Below, one piece after another: positions 58,200 to 64,000 of a DNA stretch of 64,000 bases. The stretch is from the NCBI GenBank assembly GCA_010093515.1, contig MU001670.1, positions 1,580,003 to 1,644,002 of the forward strand, given 5' to 3'. The DNA comes from Lineolata rhizophorae (taxonomy: Eukaryota > Ascomycota > Dothideomycetes > Lineolatales > Lineolataceae). The notes beneath the pieces are model-generated. The model searched no databases and had not been told where the DNA came from. It was given only the letters and a program-made list of their open reading frames with translations. A program made the position numbers and the translations under genes. Within the stretch, counting starts at the first letter, position 1, and the number at the start of each line of letters is the position of its first letter.

Positions 58200-60701
58200 T
58201 CAGTGGTGCTTGCAGTCAGAGCACTTCCACGGCCCCTTCGGCCTCGACGCCCTCGTCAGTCCGACGCACTTGAGGTGGTAGTTCCTGCGAGCGCAGCCCT
58301 GCAAAAATTAACTGTTAGCCCTTGTCACGTACGCGTTGATACGAGGTGTGATGGTCAAATCACTTACCCTGTGCGAGCACATGATGCTGTTAAATATGTG
58401 CTCGACAGGCCTGCCGCACAGGCAATGCTCGTACCGCAAGAGGGAAGGCGGCGGCATTACCTGGCGCAGGGCCTCCTCATCTGGGGTACTGGATGAGGCG
58501 GCGACTGCCGGAGCGCCAGACGGTCCGGCGGAACCGACCTCTCCCTCCTCTCCCTCCCCTTCCTCGGCCCCATCCTCCTCGCCTTCCTCCTCGGCGACCT
58601 CATCGCCTGCCGTCCTGGCCTCAGCACGCTCGGCAGAGTTTTTATCGCGCTCGACATTGTTGTGTCGGCGCCTGCGCCGCCCAGGGCTCACGGGGACGTA
58701 GCGCCCGCCGCCCCCGCTTCCCCCAGGCACGTAGCGCAGCTTCTTACCGGCTGTCAAGGCCTGGACCGTCACAGGCGATAAGGCCGCCGCCGCTCCGGGC
58801 GCCACGGGCGGCACTCCTTCTTCAACCCCTCCCCCTCCCCCTCCAAAGGTCTCCTTGCAGTAAGAGACCGTAGCCTCCTCAATGAGGCCATCGGCCTGCA
58901 GTTCGCGCAATTTGCGCTCGAACGGCGCAGCTAAGGCCGGATCCTGCTGCAAGGCGGCACGTTGGCCGCGAGCGAACCGTACGACGGCGTCGCTAAGGAA
59001 GATGTCGCCGGTTACGTCCTCTTCGGCGAGGGCGTTGTCCCACCGCGCCATGAAGCGCTGGGCGGCAGCGGAGTAGCCGGGGTGGTCCGCATGCGTGCGG
59101 TAGTTCTTGTGCCACCCCTCTTCGGGCTCGTCGTCGCTCTCGCTTAGCATTTCACCTTCGGACAACACCCGCTTGGAACGCGCGCGGAAGAAAACAACGT
59201 TCTCAGGCGCACGTGGTGCCGCAAATCGCTTCTTGACCGGCACAGGGAGCTCTGGCACGTCATGCGGCGCCTTTCGCTTGCGTGCTGTGCGCACGGGTGC
59301 CGGCTGCTTGACGGCTGGCGGCTTGCTCTTCTCGCCCAGGCCAACTGTGATCCACTCGCCGTTGCCGGCGAACCACTGGTCGATGTCGAACGTCTCCTTC
59401 GGCGCAACCCAGCTGATGTCGCGCGCGTCACGGCCCGAGTGCGTGGGCCGGGCGTCGCTAGGTCGGTCCGCCAGGCAGAACTTTAGAGTCGCGTCGATCT
59501 CTAGCTTCCCGTCCCACGGTCGCTCTGTCTTGTTCTCTTCCTTGAAGAGAAACATGTCATGGGCGGTGTTTAAATGCAGTAGAAGACGATCGAATTCCTT
59601 AAAGTCCTTCCCAGTCCCATTCTTGGGATGCGTACAAAAGGGGCAGAGGGCGCCCTTTGTTTTGACGTAGTGGGCTTTTTGGCCATGTTCCATGACATAG
59701 GTGAGCCGGACGAGCTGAGGGAGGTTGGTGGAATCTGAAAGTGGCTTTGGCCCCTGATTTTGCCTCGAATGGCGTAGCAGCCGATTGTAAGACTGCATGG
59801 GCGTCTCAGTTTTCGCACTCCATGCCATGAATACGTCCAAGCCATAGTCCATCTTCGTTTTCTTGCCGGCGGATGACCGAAAAAGGGTGAGGAGAGTCCC
59901 TGACGGGGGGCAAGTTGGCAAATTAGACCAACGCGATGAAATGTGCTTCGGGGTGTATGATTCTTTCAGAGCCGTCCTCTCTTCAGGACTCTTTGCTAGA
60001 AGTGGTAAAACCAACTTCGCGTCGTCCGCGTTGCGAAACTTGATTGCTAGGTTGCACGTGTACGCTTTGGCCATAGTGCGCTTCCATCGCTTGCCACGTT
60101 CAAGAGTGACGAAGAGTTTTGAGAATTCGACCGAAAATCGCTCGTCAAGATCGATGTCAAAAGTCATCTCGTCGTTCTCGCGCTTGGCCACTTTCAGTGT
60201 TCCACTTTGAACGTCTTTACGGATCAGATCGTCCGGATGAGGTTCCCCTTCTTTTGGTTCAAAAATGGCCATTTCAACGTCGATCTGCACATTCATCAAT
60301 TTCTTCTTCTTTCCTCTGGGTAGCTCGTCTCCGGTTAGGTCGATCGCGTTAGCACTATTCTGACGCTGGCCGTCCCCTTTGTCCGGACGGAACCCCTTTA
60401 GGTCGACGATCAAAACAGGTCCCTTCCCAGCGATTTTGTTCAGCATATCTTTGCTAGGGTACCGCCATGTCTCTCGCGGTAGCTCGGAATACATGTTTTT
60501 CTCATCTAGAGCTTGTGGCTCGGCGGTACGGGAAGGTCCGGAAGCGCTTCCCAATCGTGCTTGCCTTTTCCGTAGTCGACGGTGCTCCTTTAGAGCCTTA
60601 GTGACGTTCCTTTGTAGAAAGGACGGGTTCCTACACGCCGAAATTTCTCGGTACAACCGGTAGTCGGCCAGAGCTTTCTTTAAGGCTGAAGAGTCGACCA
60701 T
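58200..60701 (-). CDS. SUZ12-like PRC2 subunit with C2H2 finger, VEFS box and C-terminal PHD finger
   Basis: Two exons (60701-58368 and 58298-58200) encode about 810 aa. I start at MVDSSALKKALADYRLYREI; an in-frame Met 41 codons upstream is possible. FLQRNVTKALKEHRRLRKR near residue 30 resembles the fungal N-terminal motif. A C2H2 finger lies near 350 (CPFCTHPKNGTG, then HLNTAHD). A VEFS box spans about 528-615 (EEGWHKNYRTHADHPGYSAA, then VSYCKETF). Acidic and Gly-rich linkers follow. The last 50 residues form an ING-like PHD finger: CLCGRPVEHIFNSIMCSHR, then GCARRNYHLKCVGL and GPWKCSDC. The 69-nt intron splits this finger. SUZ12 is the scaffold of Polycomb repressive complex 2, which methylates H3 Lys27; the PHD part could read a histone tail, which is inference. 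The other PRC2 genes are not in the window. Confidence 0.87.
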
Positions 60702-62058
60702 GATCCCCGCTTGGGTATCGGGAAGTGCCGTTGCACGTGACTTTCGAAGGATGAAAGAAAAGTGGGTGGTCGTAAGTCGACAAAGGGGGTGCTCAAGATG
60801 GAGCTTGATCCGGCGATACCACACGGCAGTCGAAATAGGGACGAACGTGAAATGAGGTTTCTAGGACTGGGAAAGCCTCTGGCTGGAGTGCCTTGGGGGG
60901 TAACAGACTCTTCTGACGCGTGATGACAAGAAGCTGAAGGGTGTTAAGGTAACGTGAAGAGTGACGTGGGCGGTTGCCCGGTCGGCGCACCACGGAGAGG
61001 GAAGACTGAAGAGGAAAGGAGGGCGCAGTGATGGAAAGATGGGAGGGTAGCAGGCGCTGCAACAAGGCTGAGGCAGGCAACGACCCCGAGAAAGCGCGAC
61101 ACGTCCACGATGTGGCGGTACGCCAGACGCAGCGCCGTGCCTTTCAGCAGGGCTGTCCGGGTCACACACGGGCGAACTTTTGGGATGTTGCTCAAATGGC
61201 CACTAGGTGCAAGGCCGCACGCGCCAATCGCGTCGCAGGGCGCGAAACAAGCCCAGCCTGATGCGCACCCTCGTCCCGAGCGTGAGGGCCGGCGCCGATT
61301 GCTCGCCTCTGCCCAATGTCGCCAAACGTGCGCGATATACGCCCCGATCAGGAAGCGCCCCCAAGCCGATGCGTGGAGCTTCGCGTCGTAGGGAGTAAGC
61401 ACGTCCGCGCCGACGCGCCGATTGAGGGTGGGAAAGTGAATTAAAAAGACTATCGCGCCGATGGGGATGCGAAGAGACGCGCAATGAATGCGACGCGTCT
61501 TTCCGACGTCGCGCAATCGAAGTGATGTAGGCGGATAATCTCTTCGACAACGGACGCCGCGCGACTCGGACGCTGTTCAGGAGGGTGGCTTGATGATGGA
61601 TAGAATCGGGGCCCGCGGATTGGTGCACTCGCACGGACGGTGGCTTGGCAGCTAGCTCCCAAAAGTCGGCTCTCACCTCGTCTCGGCTGATTTCCCGAAT
61701 TGTCAAACGCTCACGATCGTCGACGGCTTCAATGCCTGTCAGAAGGTTGGTGTCGTAAAGACAGAACGAACCGACGACTTGCGCGAAATCCATCGAGTAT
61801 GCGGCGCAGGTGAAGGGGCGCGCTTACTTAACACCCGGTGGCAAACCTAGAGGGCAGACGCGCTCCTGCCTATTCATGGTGTTCTATTCGGGCAACCACG
61901 TGCATCATTGAGTCACTCCACCACTCACAGTGTACGGCAGCCGCCATCCTGGCTCGCAACCAGATGGGCATGAGCCCTTGAAACCGCACGACGAAAGGCG
62001 AAATATAGGACTTTTGTCGAGCCTCTGCTCGGCAGCATCGTCGTGCGCCTCGGCAGCC
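60702..62058. promoter_or_regulatory. Divergent promoter region between SUZ12 and the F-box/LRR gene
   Basis: This is 1.36 kb of GC-rich sequence between two divergent starts. An Arg-rich 196-codon frame at 61203-61793 (-) and others on the plus strand overlap without any domain and look like GC-rich noise. No specific site could be assigned. Confidence 0.5.
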
Positions 62059-64000
62059 ATGTCTCGCCGTCGAGCCGGGATCCCTCTGCGCTCGAACCTT
62101 GCGGGCGTCTCGTACCGCGAATCAAGCCCCGAGGACGATTCTGGCGAGATCGACTATGCCGACGAATCGGATTTCTCAGAAGCTACGGCGCCCTCTCGGG
62201 GCGTGAGCAGAGCTGAACAAGCGAACAACTCGTCCGGACCGTCCAAGAGGAGGAAGACTCGCGCAAAGGCGACCGTGTCCTACCACGAACCCGACTCGGA
62301 TGACGAGGATAAGGACGACGACGGAGATTCTGACTTCGGATCCGATGTTGAAAACGGTTCCCCGGAAACGCCCAAGGCGAAGAGGGCTCGTACGTTGAAG
62401 AAGACAAACAAACGTGCTTCACCTCGAAAGAATGTCACACCTAAGAAGGCGAAGAAATCAGCGGCAACTACGCCGAAACGCGGTCGTACAATGTCTGGTG
62501 TGCCGGCCAAACACCGCGCCAAGCCAGCTTTATCTAGTGTTCAGAGCGACCACGTCATTCCTCCGTGGACTTCGCTTCCGTACGAAATTCTCCTCTCGAT
62601 TTTCACGTACGCAGCGTACCCTATGGTTGACGAGGCCACCTGGGCTAGCACGCGCTCTGCGTCCTGGCTTGTCAAAGCTGCTACGACGTGCCGGGCGTTT
62701 GCTGAGCCCGCCTTAACTGCTCTCTACCGGTGCCCTCCGCTAGCGCTAGTCGGCCAAGCGCACCAGTTGCTTGACGTCCTTTCCCTGCCGAAGGAGACGA
62801 AGTTTATCAACTACAATGTCAAGGTGTTCAGCCTCGACCTAGAAATCAGAATCTCGCTCGCTAGCTCGTATGCCGGGCGCGGCCGTTTCACGCTGGAATC
62901 GATCCTGCCGCACGTTCCTCAATTGTCCAGCGTTCGAATCTTCGATCGCAACAATTTCAAGACGCATGTTGATGTGGGCATACGGCATAGTAATAAGCCG
63001 CACTGGCATTACAGCAACAGTATTCTTGAAGCTTTAAAGGCCAATAACGTGCGCTTGAAACGTTGGGTCTGGGATGAGGCTCACATACCAAGACCCCAGG
63101 GAGCTGAGACCCTGCGCGCAGCTCATTCCTCTGCGCCATTTCAAACCCTACGCTCTCTCCATATGTCTAACTTTATTTCGATTGAATCATTGCCTGGCTA
63201 CCTCGAGTATGATCTACTTGCGGCGAAGGAAGAGTGGAGCTTCGACGAGGAGGAAGAATACATATTTCGGCATGTGACGGCACTAGCAACAGCAATTAAC
63301 GCCCTTCCGAATCTGAGCGACTTGGCATTTAATAGCTGCAACATTGTGCATGCAGCTTTCTTCACAAAGTTGCAAAGGCCTCTTGAGGGTCTGACGATTA
63401 TGGACTGCCACTATCTAACACACTGGAGCTTGATACCATATTTGAGGAACCACGGTAATCAGTTGAAGAAGCTGCACTTGTGCCACAACGACGGCATCGG
63501 CATCTCCACCTTCGGCCTCTTTCATAGTCTATGCCAGTCGTTGGAAGACCTCAAGATGGACTTCTCCAACGTTCCAGGCTTCAGGACGCCGGAGCTGGAC
63601 AACAACTCCCTATGGATGAGCCCGCGATGGCCGTCGACGCTGCGCGACTTGGAACTCGTCCACATGCGCCACTGGGGCGCGCGGGGCACGTCCGCCGACG
63701 CCGACGACACGCACGTTGTCTTCCTGCAGTCCTTCATCGACGCTGCCACCGCGCTCCCGACGCTCCGCCGCCTCGTCATCCACATGATCATTCATATCGA
63801 CTGGCGCGAGCGTGCCACCTTCCGCGACAAGTGGGTCCATCGCCTCGAGCACGTCTTCCTCCGGAAGCGGCCCGACCCCGATCCCGCCCTCATGTCGCTG
63901 AAGAACTTCCGGCTCTGGAAGGAGGCACAGGTGGCGGCGGCGACGGCGGCCAAGGGCAAAGGGCGTGCGGCTGAGGAGGGCGAAGGGAGAGGCGCCAACG
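62059..64000 (+). CDS. F-box and leucine-rich-repeat-like protein, N-terminal 647 aa (runs off right edge)
   Basis: The frame opens at the ATG at 62059 (MSRRRAGIPLRSNLAGVSYR) and stays open to the window edge. Residues 20-165 are charged and disordered, with nuclear-localisation-like clusters (SKRRKTRAKATV, PKAKRARTLKKTNKRA). An F-box begins near residue 170 (IPPWTSLPYEILLSIFTYAA), followed by AATTCRAFAEPALTALYRCP. Leucine-rich-repeat-like helices and strands follow (LEALKANNVRLKRWVW, LPNLSDLAFNSCNIVHAAFF, NQLKKLHLCHNDGIGIS, LCQSLEDLKMDFSNVPGF, STLRDLELVHMRHWG). Such proteins usually act as SCF ubiquitin-ligase adaptors; nuclear location is suggested by the basic clusters. Substrates are unknown. 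The C-terminus is not visible. Confidence 0.85.
   Translation, partial: MSRRRAGIPLRSNLAGVSYRESSPEDDSGEIDYADESDFSEATAPSRGVSRAEQANNSSGPSKRRKTRAKATVSYHEPDSDDEDKDDDGDSDFGSDVENGSPETPKAKRARTLKKTNKRASPRKNVTPKKAKKSAATTPKRGRTMSGVPAKHRAKPALSSVQSDHVIPPWTSLPYEILLSIFTYAAYPMVDEATWASTRSASWLVKAATTCRAFAEPALTALYRCPPLALVGQAHQLLDVLSLPKETKFINYNVKVFSLDLEIRISLASSYAGRGRFTLESILPHVPQLSSVRIFDRNNFKTHVDVGIRHSNKPHWHYSNSILEALKANNVRLKRWVWDEAHIPRPQGAETLRAAHSSAPFQTLRSLHMSNFISIESLPGYLEYDLLAAKEEWSFDEEEEYIFRHVTALATAINALPNLSDLAFNSCNIVHAAFFTKLQRPLEGLTIMDCHYLTHWSLIPYLRNHGNQLKKLHLCHNDGIGISTFGLFHSLCQSLEDLKMDFSNVPGFRTPELDNNSLWMSPRWPSTLRDLELVHMRHWGARGTSADADDTHVVFLQSFIDAATALPTLRRLVIHMIIHIDWRERATFRDKWVHRLEHVFLRKRPDPDPALMSLKNFRLWKEAQVAAATAAKGKGRAAEEGEGRGAN

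Noticed and set aside
61203-61793. 196-codon frame on the minus strand between SUZ12 and the F-box/LRR gene
   Set aside because: The Arg-rich composition and lack of any domain fit GC-rich noise in a divergent promoter.

Overview
The window looks like a chromosome arm segment of a filamentous ascomycete (Pezizomycotina). Genes carry short 54-146 nt GT-AG introns, many with a CTAAC-type branch site. The gene set includes a Pth11/SAT4-type rhodopsin-domain membrane protein, a cutinase, a fungal GT2 glycosyltransferase and a SUZ12-type PRC2 subunit. GC-rich housekeeping genes alternate with AT-rich stretches that hold decayed genes with C-to-T type stops, as repeat-induced point mutation (RIP) would leave. 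The species cannot be named from the sequence.

Layout: 1-463 is the 5' end of a pogo/Fot1-type DNA transposon running off the left edge. 686-2708 (-) is a DCAF4-like WD40 protein. 2.7-7.2 kb is AT-rich and holds a decayed kinase gene. 7180-8069 (+) is RCF2. 9249-11137 (-) is a seven-helix rhodopsin-domain protein. 11.1-16.9 kb is a long gap with a GC-rich core and no convincing gene. 16915-17193 (+) is a 92-aa helix-turn-helix protein. 17943-22370 (-) is the P4-ATPase NEO1, divergent from SEC16 (23739-30269, +). 31.5-32.75 kb holds a decayed GMC oxidoreductase. 34103-35293 (-) is an F-box/2EXR-like protein, 37719-38502 (+) an unknown membrane protein and 40118-40812 (+) a cutinase. 41132-45010 (-) is the DEAH helicase ECM16/DHR1, sharing a 240-bp divergent promoter with the proteasome chaperone PAC3 (45251-45836, +). 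Then come FES1 (46138-46854, -), actin (48290-49929, +), an intron-containing tRNA-Leu(CAA) (51363-51472, -), a small Cys-rich protein (51926-52186, -), a TDA3-like FAD oxidoreductase (52462-53823, -) and a GT2 glycosyltransferase (54372-55700, -). After a 2.2-kb AT-rich desert comes SUZ12 with a C-terminal PHD finger (58200-60701, -). A partial F-box/LRR protein (62059-64000, +) runs off the right edge.

Most genes are independent housekeeping functions rather than a cluster: secretory membrane traffic (NEO1, SEC16, possibly TDA3), proteostasis (PAC3, FES1, two F-box-type proteins), ribosome biogenesis (ECM16), respiration (RCF2), cytoskeleton (actin), chromatin (SUZ12), and surface or host interface (Pth11-like receptor, cutinase, GT2). 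I found no defence system, secondary-metabolite cluster or clearly new multi-gene system. The items most worth a second look are the SUZ12-PHD architecture with a splice junction inside the PHD finger, the stopless intron just after the NEO1 phosphorylation motif, the stand-alone transposase-like HTH protein, and the small Cys-rich protein near the tRNA.

Exon structures were worked out by hand from splice signals, reading-frame continuity and remembered family sequences. No alignment or RNA data were used.
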